The translations under genes were made by a program, and so were the position numbers. Shown here one piece after another: positions 1-11,056 of a stretch of DNA of 64,000 bases (position 1 is its first letter; each line of letters starts with the position of its first letter). Origin of the DNA: Norana najaformis (lineage: Eukaryota > Annelida > Clitellata > Crassiclitellata > Hormogastridae). A model generated the notes under the pieces. That model made no database searches. It was not told where the DNA came from and worked only from the letters and a program-made list of their open reading frames with translations. The stretch lies in the NCBI GenBank assembly GCA_964023275.1, contig OZ029914.1, positions 40,651,924 through 40,715,923 of the forward strand. Reading direction: 5' to 3'.

Positions 1-787
1 GTCAATGACTTGGTCAAATAGGACTGAAGCTGATCCAGGATTACAACTTAATTCTGAGAAATGACTAACAGCAAATATATGTATTCGAAGTTGCTCAGGA
101 GTATTGCCACAATTTTTTGACTCCAAGAAGATTTGGCTGACCGTAATAAACCAAATACAGAATAACAAGGCTGACAAATCTGTTATTGCACTTGCAATTT
201 GTTGACTTACAACTTTATTAAACTAATCTAATATTAACAGGTCATGTAATGTTATAATTCATGCTTAATTTACTTTTATGTACTATTTCTCGTTTGCATG
301 CCATAAAGTCGTTCAACGCCTCTTTGATCGACTTGTGCAACCTTAACTACGGTGCAATTTGGCTGAAATTTCCACCATATTAGTTCTTTAGTAGATGATA
401 AGTCTCCAACATAAAATTTTATTAAAAAATTACCTTAGACCACTCTACTACCCATAAACATTTTAAGGGACCCACATGGGTTCTATGTGGGTGCCAAATA
501 GAAATATGGTCCCACCAACATCATCATGGTCCCACATAGGCCTAAATTGTGTATGCTGGCAGAGTAGGAGTATGAAATGTAAGATGAATTTGCATTTAGG
601 GTAACTCAATTGCGAAAATTTAATTTAAGCTTGGTTAGCTAAACATTTCATTAACCCCCGCTTTCCCTATATCTGTCCGAAAAGCAAATCTTCGTTGTCG
701 ACGCTAAATTACAGCTTGATCTCTAAGCCTTTTATGACATCTTTATTGTGACATTATTATTAGGACAATCAAGAATTATACACAAAC
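1..787. other. Left flank, no gene recognised
   Basis: No coding exon was recognised on either strand. The stretch is AT-rich and ends where homology between the two receptor copies begins. A short perfect hairpin lies at 470-492 (8-bp arms ACCCACAT/ATGTGGGT, 7-nt loop), followed by related 'ggtccca' words to about 540. These resemble the CATATGGGACC-type palindromic words near 42.1, 43.1 and 63.5 kb, so the region may hold an old repeat. Confidence 0.4.
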
Positions 788-1009
788 GAAACTTTATACG
801 AACTTTAACTTTTGCCCAACATATATCGGCTGTGCGGTACATGTGTAGGGAGAACTGTAAACATTACAGCTAAACGCAAAGTTTTTCTTTCTCAGATCTA
901 TTTATGTTGACTGCAGCTTCTATTGCGCGACACTGCTTAATAATGTTTTCATAGATATGAGACTCAAGCAAATAGACTTTCCTACAAGTCTGAGGTGCTG
1001 TCGAAAGTT

Positions 1010-1080
1010 TGTTCTTAACAACATTCAGGCTAGCATAGGCAGCGCTTTTGTAAGATACCAAAAGGCGCTATATAAAGCAG
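1010..1080 (+). promoter_or_regulatory. Possible TATA element in a SINE/LINE-type tail
   Basis: TATATAAA lies at 1069-1076 inside the word GGCGCTATATAAA, about 450 bases upstream of the gene A start codon. It is conserved in copy B (TATATAAA at 16635-16642). The same 3'-tail word ends other repeats in this window (46078-46090 and a variant near 52615), so it may simply be a retroposon tail. Its use as a core promoter is inference. Confidence 0.25.
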
Positions 1081-1462
1081 TCTGCATCTACACCACTCGC
1101 TGAGGCTTGCAGCTAACAAAATCCGACAGCGTGCGAGATGTGCTGCACCCTGCGTGAAACAAAAGCAACAATTAACATTGACCTAGAGGGTGGATGCATT
1201 ACCAAATATAAATATACTACTTTGTTGAATCGCATTATGGTCGTCCACTGAGTTCACTCGTGCCGAAATAATTGCTTTCCTGGAAGACAGAAGCGCATTT
1301 TACGAACAAGGAACCCTTCAAAAGCGCTTATATATACGTCCCAATAAGGCTTCCGTGTATAAATCAATTAAAAGCCCAGCATCCATATAAGTTGATAGCA
1401 TCAGCCCAGTAAGTTTAATTAAGACATGTAATATGGAAAATAAAACTTTTTCGATGACGAAC

Positions 1463-1514
1463 GACATTTCCTTTATTGTACGTCAGCCGACATTTTCTTT
1501 ATTGTACGTCAGCC
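1463..1514 (+). repeat. Two 26-bp repeats just upstream of the start codon
   Basis: Two 26-bp units (1463-1488 and 1489-1514), nearly identical and both containing TTATTGTACGTCAGCC, sit immediately before the gene A start codon. In copy B the first unit is shortened by a few bases. They probably lie in the 5' UTR of exon 1. Confidence 0.6.
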
Positions 1515-1521
1515 GACAGTC

Positions 1522-1555
1522 ATGTGGATCATCGTGTTAGCAGCGTTCGTCGGCG
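1522..1555 (+). CDS. Gene A exon 1: signal peptide start
   Basis: ATG at 1522 opens MWIIVLAAFVG and ends after one base of the next codon at a GT donor (1556-1557, GTACGT), so phase 1. The hydrophobic run is a short signal-peptide core. It joins in frame to exon 2, giving AVGGYL at the mature N-terminus. Copy B differs by one residue (V to I). Confidence 0.65.
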
Positions 1556-3086
1556 GTACGTTTCTGAACTTAACATCACGTGTCTGTGTAATATTGCTCA
1601 ATTTTAGTGTAGATATTTAAAAAAATGTATTTTAAAGTTACAATATCTATTTGAATCAAAATGATAGAAATCATCCTCTCTTTTTTTAACTTAAACCTAG
1701 CTCACCGTAATAGCGTCTCTGTCCATTACCCTCTATGGTCTCACGTCAACCGGATCTTGTACTTTCTATGGTATGTCTGGACACTCCTTCTGACCTGACG
1801 CAGCGCTCGTAAATTAGCTACTATGCCTTGAACCTGGGCAACCGCGCTTAAAGCGAAAAGACTTAGACATCTTGTGGAGATCTGACATTCACAAAGGGCA
1901 AGAAAACGGAAGCGGATGAATTACAACAGTTAATATGAACAACTTCACAGTTTAAATATGAATGTGTACAGCCAAAACTAATTTTTTGAACTTGGAAATT
2001 ATAACACAATCCGCTTTCATCTTCCTCTTCTTCCTGAAGCTTGCGAAACTTATCGCAACCTAGTTCAATGATGTAAGGCATTTTTTATGTTAGTCTTAGA
2101 GATGTCATATTAGTCCTATCCAATTGCTTTTATCTGTATTTAATTACAATTTGCCTTTGGATAAGTTTATATTGACCTGTTTAAACTGTTGGGTATTGAA
2201 GCTAACTAACGTTCGAGCTTTTTGTCTGAAAAGCATTAACTATGAGAGATTGGAGTTTCTGACCAAACGCATAATAAATGAAATTATCCAGTTTATAATA
2301 GCTAATAATGTCTACAGCATTTACTTCTTCTGACGGACCGAAGGAATCTCATCAATTATGCTGATTTACATAGCGTAGTAGCGTCAAATTTACTGAAAAA
2401 ACATCAAATATAAGAATTAGATTATGTGGTCTATTTTTATCGACCAAATGAGGTTATTGTGTGTATTAAAGTAGTTGGAGCCGATTCAAACGGTTTATGG
2501 ATGTTGCAATTATGTAGCCTAATTGGTAATTTTTTTTTGTACCGCTTTCACTATTCAAATCATATTCCGTCCATCGGATACCAAACTTATAAATGGTTTC
2601 GTTTTCTAAATGTCATTCACGTCTTTCAATGTCCGTGAATTTCGGTTCAGATTTCACAATGCTTGACACATATGCGATCTCTCTGTGTAATTGAACTATA
2701 CTGCAAGGCTTGTATGGAACTCTGGGGCATTTTATCAATAAACATTATAATTATATGCAAATAAAATAGATCGCTAATTATGGAAATACAAATTACAAGT
2801 GAGCAGATAACCTAAATGCCTCATGTATACAAAATGGACAAATTTTCAGTAGTCCATTCACTAGTTCAATATGTGTAAAAACCCTTATGGGACGCGGCGG
2901 TGTAGTGGTATGGTCTGTGCCTTGTAACCGGAGGGTCGCGGGTTCGAATTTGCCAAAGCCACTGCTTAGCGACCTTGGACAAGTTGCTCGCCCACAATTG
3001 TCTGTGATCAAGGCAACGGGAAACCACCTCAATCATCTCTTCCCCGGATGGCATAAAGCCAATGGATCTGCCTTCGGGCAGAGAAC

Positions 3087-3149
<63 letters not shown>

Positions 3150-3847
3150 ATAACCCTTGTTTTATGCTCTGTCCATGAGGTATGCCTATGCATTCTTGTA
3201 ACATGCATTCATGCATACCTGCAAACATACGTGTAAACGTACATGCATATACACTTGCATAAATATATACACACAGACACATAATAGTATAAGTTATAGA
3301 GTAACTTCAGACGTGAACCTGTTAAATTTATATAAATGTTTATTTAAAGTTAATTTTAATGTTAACATTTATGTTTTCCGAAGCCGTGGGTGGTTATTTA
3401 ATTACGGCGCCTCGTGATGCAATTGTTTTATTGGGAGACCGCGTTGAGTTGGACTGCATCACGAATACGTCCCGTCCGCTTGATTGGCATTTAATTCGCT
3501 ATGGCGGTGGTAAAGACGATTGGATATCTCGCGGCAAACAAACAGGTCCAAATATTTCCAACGCCTACAGAATACAAAGTAATGAAGTTGGGCGGTTTGC
3601 TCTCGTTATTGATCCTGTGCTTACTTCATTCGCCGGACGATATGAATGCATTGACAAAGATGAAGAGGACGCGCTCACCGCGGAGATCACTGTTCTAGGC
3701 AAGGATATTTCTCGCAACATCATTAGAATACTCAAATCAGATCGTTGTCATGACATCGTCATGACCATAATCATAATCATCACCATCACTACCACAACCA
3801 ATACCATCATCATCACCATCATAATCTCGTCATCATCATCATCATCG

Positions 3848-3878
<31 letters not shown>

Positions 3879-6427
3879 TATCCTCCTCATTATTGATTTA
3901 ATCGTTATTATAGTCATCGTTGGCAGCGTCGTATTAATCGTCACCTTCTTATCCCTCGACGTCAACGTCCTTCTTGTCTTCATCGTCCTTAGAAAGAACA
4001 AAAACACCGTCACCATAAACAACAAAACAGTCATGCACAATAATATGATTTAATAGCCAATGATTAGAGATTTCATTCAGTATTATGCAGAAAACATTTG
4101 TCCTTTTCTCTTTTGCACAATTATTCAAAAAGAAACCCAGATTAGTATTTCTAGTAATCTTGAAATCAAAATCAAACCAACGCAAAGTAAAATTATTAAC
4201 ATCGCATTGCGATTTAAATTCAACTCATGCATTAAGCGTCAGGTGACGGAGAGATTATTAAATTGCAATGTTGACAGAACAATCCATTTAATTGGCTTTT
4301 ATGCTAACAAGTTTAATGAAGTTGTTTCCATTAATGCGAGGCTTGTTCAAAAGACTTGAGTGAACAGTCAAAGAATGTTTCAAAGTTTCTCTTGATGTTC
4401 ATTGTACAAGAACTAACTTCCTTTTAAGTTAGTTTTTTTACAAGCAAGTAGAATGTAATTCAAGGATTCAATTACATTTGGCGTTTTAAAATACATGTTT
4501 GCGCCTATCTTTACATTTGTTTAGTAAAGAACAGAAATATCCAGTGATAAATCAGGGTAAACAAATGTTGCGAGTCAATGCTTGCTTGATTCTAAATTAT
4601 TAGTGTTAACGTAAAATCAGCTTGTAAACTTTTTTATAATATTTGTGAAATTTATTTTGCCATTGTTAAAGTTTGATTTATTATGCTACATTCACTATTT
4701 TTGTGTTCAGATTCTACTCCATCTTGTAATGAAAGCACACTGAATTCGTCAACAACGATAAATATAATCTGCGTTTTTCACTACGCTGGAAACATACAAC
4801 CTGAAATAGAGTGGTTAACACACGAAAACACTGCTTGGAAGGGACTTTGCAATGTTTCATCAGATGTCACTGTTCACTGCACATTTGAAGGCCCTTCCAA
4901 TCCCAACGAGCGATCACCAAACTTCGATGCTGTCACGAGAATTTCCAGTGGAGAAAACTGTGGCCCTACGTGCGAATGGGGTACTGATACATTTCGGTTT
5001 AATGCATGCTAGTGTCTTGTTATTCTTAAAACTGGTGGCATTAGTTTTCAAAACTAAACAAGGGGTAGAGCTTCAAAGGGGATCATATATAATTTAAAAA
5101 TTTTGACTGTTTCTGTCTTTGAGGCTTTTAAGGACTTTTAGAATCAAAGTTTGCTTTTTCATAGTCTAACATTTCTGATGACCATTTCTGTCATTTGGAC
5201 TTCAGAATACCAAAAGTCTACTTGTCTACTTTCATGTCACAAAAATTAATTACTACCTTGTAAGTCCTCAGTGTTTATTTTCAATATCTTTTGCCGTTGT
5301 TGTGTTTTCAATAAGCGTGTTCATCTCTATCACAAATGCGCAATATTTGCATGAATCAATCAATCAGTGTTCAGTCTATCAATACAGTGTTGGCCAACTT
5401 TCATGACTAGAAGTCCAATAGTTGTTTGCACTTCAGCGACCAATGGCTCAGTTGGGAAGGGACTTGGCTAATGTAAAGCCGCCATTGGTTCTTAATAAAC
5501 TCTAGCAACATTTACGTTGACGATAAGGTACTTGTATTGTGCAGAAGAAATGTTCATTCACATCTACATATATTTTTATACGTACACATTTACATCTATT
5601 TTTATACATAATAATTTCTTACCACGTATCGTCGATCGTTAACTTTACTATAAACTCAGACAACAGAAATTTATTGTTGGCACAGCCGACAAACTTAGTG
5701 GTAATACAAATACAGACTAAGAAGAACAATTAACAGTAATTTCACAGAATTCGAGTTCAGTAATTTTATTTAGTATCTTCTTATTTCAAATGAATGGCAG
5801 AAAATAGATGTCAAAATGCGAGCAATCTGTGGCTCAAGAGTAGTCTAAAAATTGCATGTTAATTAATATTGCGCACATTATAGGCCGAAGATTTGGCATA
5901 GTAAGGCGTCATAAGCTTGTTATTGGAATCTTCTTCTTGAATGTAGTTCCCGGCAAAGCAACATCAAATGTGGTAGTGCTTTATATCAAAAGTAACAGCA
6001 AAACTGTTGGAGGCTGGAGGTGTAAGTGTACAACACTTTCAAGTCAGTCGGAGACAATACCGGAAGCAGAAATTAGAGGTAAGTTATGCAATCTTAAAGT
6101 TACCAAAGAAGCCTATGCAAGAACAATTTACAACAATGCTTTTCAAATAAATCATAATCGTCAACTAGAGATTTCTACAGAGCCCAAAGAAAGCTAAGCT
6201 GATGGAACCAGCTTATTTACAGGTGCTCAGTCAAAACAGAATCGATAGGCAGGAGGGGCAAATTTGGTTCCAGGTCAAGAACCCAGTCACGTAGGCAGAC
6301 AGTCAAATTGAGTTACATAGAGTGGCGTTTGGAAATGGAGCGTAAGAGAGATAAGAGTGGGAGAGGAATCAGGATAGGATTTGTGAAAGAGGACTATTTT
6401 TATCAATTATTCTAATCTAAAAGTCAC

Positions 6428-6459
<32 letters not shown>

Positions 6460-7640
6460 TCATCATCACAAGAAGTAGCAGCATAGCTTGAATTGTTCTC
6501 GACTGTACAGGTTCGACATCGCCTCCCTCTGTAGCGATGATCGCGATTCTGGCAGTGCTTGTCTTCATCTCAATTTCGGCATTCATCTTCATACTCCGCT
6601 TCACTGTCTTCAGCAAGAAAACAGAAAGTAAGTGTGTAAACTCGTGGACAGGCTACCGAATGGTACCAGATGTATCAGATGGTACCAATGGTACCAAATG
6701 GTACCAGATGGTACACCTCAACTGTTATTATTTCAAAGTCTCTTAGCCAGGAAGCGATTCTTTCGTCTATTCATTTAATTTCTAATTCATTCGTTTGCTA
6801 TCTCATTTATCCATTCCTTTGTTCTTTAGTTCATTTATTCATCCATTCATTCATTTGTTCCGTAGTTCATTCTTTCATTCATTCACGCAGGCAGACAAAC
6901 AGGCAGAAATAGTGGTGCTTCGGTTAACCGATACCTAACTGACGACGCGGTATGCAGAAAACTGAAACTGACACCGAAGTCGGTATTCGGAAAACCGAAG
7001 ATAAAATACCGACAAAACCAAAAGTCGGCATGTGCAGAATGCAAATATTAGAATATTATTTTTCCTCACAAATATTATTTTTTGTTCATTGAACATTTCT
7101 AAACATTGTTGAAAATATATTGATGCTGACTGATAGGCCGCCTAAACTAAAGGCATAAAGATCACATTAAAAACCGGAAGCCGGTACCGACATAGTGAAA
7201 TCTAGAAAAACCGAAGCCGTATCTACTTTTAAAAAATACCGAGAAAAATAACGAAAAACGATATCAACCTAGCTCTGATAAGCATGCTCTCAGCATGCGA
7301 GACCTCCCGTTAGTGGACAGGTTTATGACAGTACAGTTGTGCAATGTGAGTTATTGGTATTTTTACATCAGGTCACACGGATGCAATTAACGTATCTGAG
7401 AAGCCTCCAGAGAACGCTGAGAATTCCGTAATCGATGCCCCAGTCGACGTGTCATCAGAACAGATGCCTCCCGAGTATGAAAATTGCAAGTCTTGTGCAG
7501 TAATGGTGGCAGATGAAAAACCGATTGAAGGAACTGATCGAGATGACAAGTACGCTGCTTTAATTCCATCCGAAGTAACTCTGCCAAGGCCACACGATTA
7601 CGCTGAATTAAAATTTTCTTCGAGCAAATTAAAAAAATAA
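1522..7640 (+). CDS. Receptor gene A: IgSF type I membrane protein with cytoplasmic ITAM
   Basis: I assembled six coding exons: 1522-1555, 3384-3698, 4711-4980, 5947-6078, 6511-6627 and 7372-7640. Every junction is phase 1, giving 379 codons with the stop. Predicted order: signal peptide (residues 1-11 plus), V-like Ig domain (C36, W46, Y98-x-C100), second Ig-like domain split over two exons, transmembrane helix at about 258-279, and cytoplasmic tail. The tail has Y325-E-N (a possible Grb2-type SH2 site) and an ITAM, Y350AAL-x12-Y366AEL, with legal spacing. Introns are GT-AG except the one after the V exon, which appears to be GC-AG. By family knowledge an ITAM recruits tandem-SH2 kinases of the Syk/ZAP-70 type, so an activating surface receptor is inferred. 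No ligand is suggested. Copy B repeats the structure with all frames open. Transcript support is needed for the exact splice sites. Confidence 0.75.
2889..3150 (+). repeat. tRNA-derived SINE with (CAT)n tail, copy A
   Basis: A tRNA-like head (A box near GTGTAGTGGTATGG, B box GGTTCGAAT) is followed by a body with CAATTGTCTGTGATC and a pure (CAT)n tail. The same insertion at the same place in copy B (18297-18592) shows that it predates the duplication. It is not a tRNA gene: the acceptor stem is not closed. Confidence 0.7.
3384..3698 (+). CDS. Gene A exon 2: V-like Ig domain
   Basis: This 315-base exon has phase 1 at both ends. It encodes about 105 residues with the Ig hallmarks: ELDC (B strand), DW (C strand), a middle WISRG stretch, and FAGRYEC, a Y-x-C F-strand motif. 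The acceptor follows TATGTTTTCCGAAG. The donor reads TAG|GCAAGG, a GC donor, because no GT donor keeps phase at the domain end. A long (ATC)n tract starts about 70 bases downstream. Compared with copy B, changes cluster at residues 63-71. Confidence 0.8.
3760..3890 (+). repeat. (ATC)n microsatellite after the V exon
   Basis: Imperfect then pure ATC/CAT repeats lie directly downstream of the V exon in the intron. The equivalent tract is at 19195-19320 in copy B. Open frames through it give runs of Ser, His or Met and are not coding. Confidence 0.9.
4711..4980 (+). CDS. Gene A exon 3: first part of the second Ig-like domain
   Basis: This 270-base exon is phase 1 at both ends. The acceptor is TTGTGTTCAG, and the donor at 4981 (GTACTG) follows codons for GTHR-like text ending C-E-W. 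It encodes six cysteines, an IEW C-strand motif and sequons (NES, NSS, NVS). If the donor is skipped, the frame runs only ten more codons to TAG, so a secreted short form is conceivable. Only four of 270 bases differ from copy B. Confidence 0.7.
5947..6078 (+). CDS. Gene A exon 4: end of domain 2 and juxtamembrane spacer
   Basis: This 132-base exon is phase 1 at both ends, with acceptor CTTGAATGTAG and donor GTAAGT. The text VVVLYIKS...GGWRCKC resembles the E-to-G strands of an Ig fold. It aligns by eye with SSLTVPF...YPLTC in the single-exon domains at 57.7 and 59.9 kb, so domain 2 is probably split by an intron here. A Ser/Glu-rich spacer follows (TTLSSQSETIPEAEIR). Confidence 0.6.
6205..6395 (+). 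repeat. Dispersed repeat W, intron copy
   Basis: This sequence recurs in copy B (21640-21830). A diverged third copy outside the duplication lies at 33295-33475, sharing CTTATTTACAGG and GTCAAAACA words and a GAGATAAGAG-type end. It is a mobile or dispersed repeat of unknown class. Confidence 0.6.
6511..6627 (+). CDS. Gene A exon 5: transmembrane helix
   Basis: This 117-base exon is phase 1 at both ends (acceptor GACTGTACAG, donor GTAAGT). It encodes a Pro/Ser lead, then an uninterrupted hydrophobic helix of about 22 residues rich in Ile, Val and Phe, then R, K, K on the cytosolic side. There is no charged residue inside the membrane, fitting a receptor that carries its own ITAM instead of pairing with an adaptor. 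Copy B is one codon shorter (21946-22059). Confidence 0.75.
6660..6715 (+). repeat. GGTACC minisatellite beside the TM exon
   Basis: Four to five GGTACC palindromes spaced by 3-4 bases (unit ATGGTACCA) start about 30 bases after the TM-exon donor. Copy B keeps it at 22093-22150. Confidence 0.7.
6915..7265. mobile_element. CGGTA-rich element, possible non-autonomous DNA transposon
   Basis: About 350 bases are dense in CGGTA/TACCG and CGGTT/AACCG words in both orientations, a pattern seen in some MITEs. Copies sit at the matching place in inverted copy C (15900-16240) and in copy B (22345-22690). Clear terminal inverted repeats and a target duplication were not found. Confidence 0.3.
7372..7640 (+). 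CDS. Gene A exon 6: cytoplasmic tail with ITAM
   Basis: The acceptor is TTTTTACATCAG. The open frame runs 89 codons to TAA at 7638-7640. It is acidic and hydrophilic, with PPEYENCK, DKYAALIP and HDYAELKF. YAAL and YAEL are separated by 12 residues, satisfying the Yxx(L/I)-x6-12-Yxx(L/I) consensus. Copy B has YADL and YAEL. The same exon occurs a third time, inverted, at 15509-15786. Confidence 0.8.
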
Positions 7641-8400
7641 GCCATCTGGGGAAGAACGAGAACATTCGGTGCAACATGCTGATAGGTGGCTGTCATTGAA
7701 TTTTGACGTTATTAGCTATTATGCGCAATTATCTTCTAACAGCATACATGTAGCAAAGAGCAGCGGTATATAAAAACAATGTTAACCAAGTGTGCAGTCA
7801 AAATGCCAGACTTTATGCATCTCCATGATGTACCTTAAGCAGCCCTTGTAGGTTGGCCTGCCATTTGCATAATGATGACAAACACGCACACACACACTTG
7901 TGCACACGCATGTACACACAAGTACAAACCCATACACACGCACACACACCGATACATATTAACATACAGTTCAATATTTTAACTATTGATCCAAACGCCG
8001 TGCAAATTTCCATTGTATTTGAAGACCTTTAATAACGACAGTCAACAAAGGCATAAGTTTTAAATACTCAAAAATTGTTTAGGCCAAATGATTTACCTTG
8101 ACAATTTGGCAACTGAACCTGATTTTTGATAAAATTAGGGCCACCCTAGTAAGTTTGTATGTTCATTGTGGACGCGGTGACCACCTTTGTGGTGACAACG
8201 CTAGTTTCGTAAAAAGGACACTCGTTTATGTTGCCTATTGGTAAATCTAAACTGCTTAAAAGTAGTTTTGTTAATCGATGCATCTCTAGCTATATTTAGT
8301 TGTGCATGCTTGTCTACATTTGCCCGTGTTATAATCTAATTTAAAATTTATGTTACAATTCTATAGGTTACAATGTAATGGACATGCGATAGTAGATGTT

Positions 8401-8406
8401 AATAAA
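8401..8406 (+). promoter_or_regulatory. Candidate poly(A) signal for gene A
   Basis: An AATAAA lies about 760 bases after the gene A stop and is kept in copy B at 24095-24100. Other weaker candidates exist, so the assignment is tentative. Confidence 0.25.
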
Positions 8407-8930
8407 CGCTGCTTAATCTTCGGACACCGAAAATGCATGCAAGGGATTTACGATTAGCCCAAGCTTCCTGTGTAATGTTACTGGTCGAGACCACATATGA
8501 TAACAAAACTGCTTTATTGCGCAGCTGCAAAGTTTATTGTTCGTCGTAAATTAAGGATAATACTAAAACAGAGTATACCTAGATTAGGGTTTTTAAGGTC
8601 ACACCCTACATGGCTGCTCATCTGAGCGTGGTAAACATAGTGAAAAGCAGGTGCAAGTTAACTACTCACTTGGTTGTAGGCTTGCGGTGTAGCAAACTTC
8701 AATAGCAAATTTAACGGGTAATTCTTGAGAAACGGTACTTGCGGTCGTCCTACTGTATTAACAATATAACCACATTGCGAGAGAAATTAGGTCGCTGCAA
8801 GCTACAGGAAGGACTCCCATAAATGAGTAATCCTTAGGTGTTTTTCAAAACGACATGTACAGCGCCATCGAGAGTTATGTCAATACCATTTTTTATTATG
8901 CCGAATTCTTATTATCCGATTTTTTAAATA

Positions 8931-10884
8931 ATATGTAAAACACATAAATATATTAGTTAAGCAATTTTGCTACTACATCGTTTGACACCGAGTTACTGCA
9001 TTGTGCGGCTACTTCACACATTTAGCACTAAAACAATTTAACCCAGAATGGTTAAAAACTAGTCTTAAGTTCTTAACTAACGTTTAGTATACCGAAGCAG
9101 CCGTGATTTTCCAAAATGTTCGTACATTCTGCAAAAATCATGCCCAGAGCTTCGGCAAGCCAGAAAATCCCATATTATTTTCTGCATACATGGTTAGCCG
9201 ATGCTCTATCACTGCTTATATGCAGCTGTAGAGCATAAATTACCCATGTGCTCATTTGAGGAATTATGATCATCTCTTTGGCACACATACAATGAACTTC
9301 AATAAGCTAATGTGGTAATAATACAAGTCCTAGGCATAACTATGTCATTTGTTAACACTTAGCCTAAATTGGAAACATTAATAATATTGTGGTCTGTTGT
9401 CCTTTCCCTTACTTAAACCTTTAAATCATGGCTTTCAACAGAAATCTAACAAGTGACATTTGTGCTGCAATGACAAGAGATTGTTAGAGGTTTTCAGTTT
9501 GGATTTGACTTCAGTTTTTGGAACACGGGTATGGCTGATGCAATAAAAACCGAGGCCTGTCAATAAGGAGACTTGGAAGTTAAGCTGTATGGGCAAAGCT
9601 TCATTTTATGATCTATGGAACCTTTCATCGCTTCTTTTTATGAGGGAAGAGGAAGAATATCGACTGAGCTTCGTTAACCTGTTACAGACCTGTACAATAT
9701 TCTTCCTACACCTGCGAGTCCACTTTTGCTTACTTTACTTTCTAGATGAGTGAGTGAACAATCAAGGACTGAAAGGAAAGCACAATCTAACACAAATGAG
9801 TGAGCTAGTGGAATGTTAGTCAGTCATTCAGTAAGTCAGTCAGTCAGTCGCTCGCTCTCACACTCTCGGTGCATGGAAGGACAATATCAAGCTTAATTTT
9901 TCCACAACATGCATTGGGACAATGCTATAACATGCACCGGATTTGATCTTAATATCAAAACTCAAAAGCTCAAATAAATACTGGGTTACCCTTAAGCAAA
10001 ACGTAAACAAATCTCAGCTGATAAATGCAGATATGCAGAGCAACTGTATATAGTAACTTAACAACAATTTTACAGTCCAGAATTACACAAAAATGGCCTT
10101 TAAAATGACGATGAATACTGACACAATACTTCATTACACAAGAAATGGACTGCATTCGTTTTCTCATCTAGAATGTGTACACAGGCCTAATCTTCAAGCA
10201 TTCCTAGTCTGCATAAGTAAACATGTGCATCATAATGTAAAACTGAAACTTGTGCAAAATGATAAGATGCACAGCATAGTCATATGAACTATACATGCAT
10301 AATTGTAAATACATTAGCTTATGTATAGTTATATGTGTTAAATATGTTGAAGAACGCTATAAATTGCATACACAAATTAAAACCATAAAATATACTAAAT
10401 ATACAATCTCAGCTCATGGATTCCTGATTAAGCTGGCTGTAAAGAAGGCAAAACTGATATTTATCAGATGCAGTTACATGCCAGACTCACAAAAACAAAT
10501 AGAAGACAAACCGAAACCTCGCTTGTATATGGACCATTTTGTGATATCAAAGTATGTGCACAACTTTTAGCACCGGAATCAACTGGCCTGCCTGCAAACA
10601 ACAACCAAAACAAAGTAAATTATTAGAAAGAAACATACTGTGAAAAAAATATTTAATTTTTTTAAAAACTTTATAAAAACTTGCACATCCTGTGTTTTAG
10701 TTTTATAACTGTAAACAATAACCTAGAAACGCCACACTATATAAAATGCATGCTGTATACAGCACTGTGGAATATGAGCAGAACGAAAACTCAGCAAATG
10801 AGAAAATAACTTATCAATAAAAATAATGACATACGGGTCTATTCACTGCAGCTTGCACTCTGACACTACATAGTGACAGTAAAG
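8931..10884. other. Unique spacer, no gene recognised
   Basis: This AT-rich sequence lies between the end of duplication copy A and SINE-2. Open frames between 9970 and 10570 are short and show no family features. An (AGTC)n stretch lies at about 9825-9855. No transmembrane or tail exon for the minus-strand Ig exon D was found here. Confidence 0.4.
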
Positions 10885-11056
10885 CACAGTAGCCAAATGG
10901 TTAGAGCACTCGACTTGTAACGCGGAGTGTACAGGTTCGGGCCTCCCCTAGGAAGGACCAGAGCAAGTCCTTCCCTCACAATTGTTCAGCGCCATCGATC
11001 GATACTTAGTCATTTGATAGTGGCGCTAATAAATGCAGAATTAATACTAAATAAGG
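10885..11056 (+). repeat. tRNA-derived SINE-2
   Basis: A tRNA-like head (GCCAAATGGTTAGAGC, then GGTTCGGGCCTCC) is followed by a body with CACAATTGTTCAGCGCCATCGAT. The tail GTGGCGCTAATAAATG is of the same general GGCGCTA(T/A)AA type as other repeats here. Confidence 0.6.

Larger units (their letters stand above)
788..8930 (+). repeat. Segmental duplication copy A
   Basis: This segment matches 16350-24630 in direct orientation with high identity by eye, including introns, SINE, microsatellites and all six receptor exons. Relative to copy B, A has about 160 extra bases near 1200-1365. It lacks about 270 bases at about 8155, where B has a (TA)n tract and adjoining unique sequence. Homology breaks at about 788 on the left and about 8930 on the right. 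Confidence 0.9.

Noticed and set aside
1863..2081. Minus-strand 72-codon frame kept in both copies (also 17272-17490), cysteine-rich
   Set aside because: The two copies are so similar that an open frame would survive by chance. It lies in intron 1, with no splice or start support.
2889..2970. Possible tRNA gene
   Set aside because: A and B boxes are present but no closed cloverleaf was seen. A SINE body and tail follow, and the same holds for 10885, 44935 and 51235.
2866..3282. Frame with long poly-Met/His/Ser runs
   Set aside because: It is the SINE's (CAT)n tail read in three frames, not protein.
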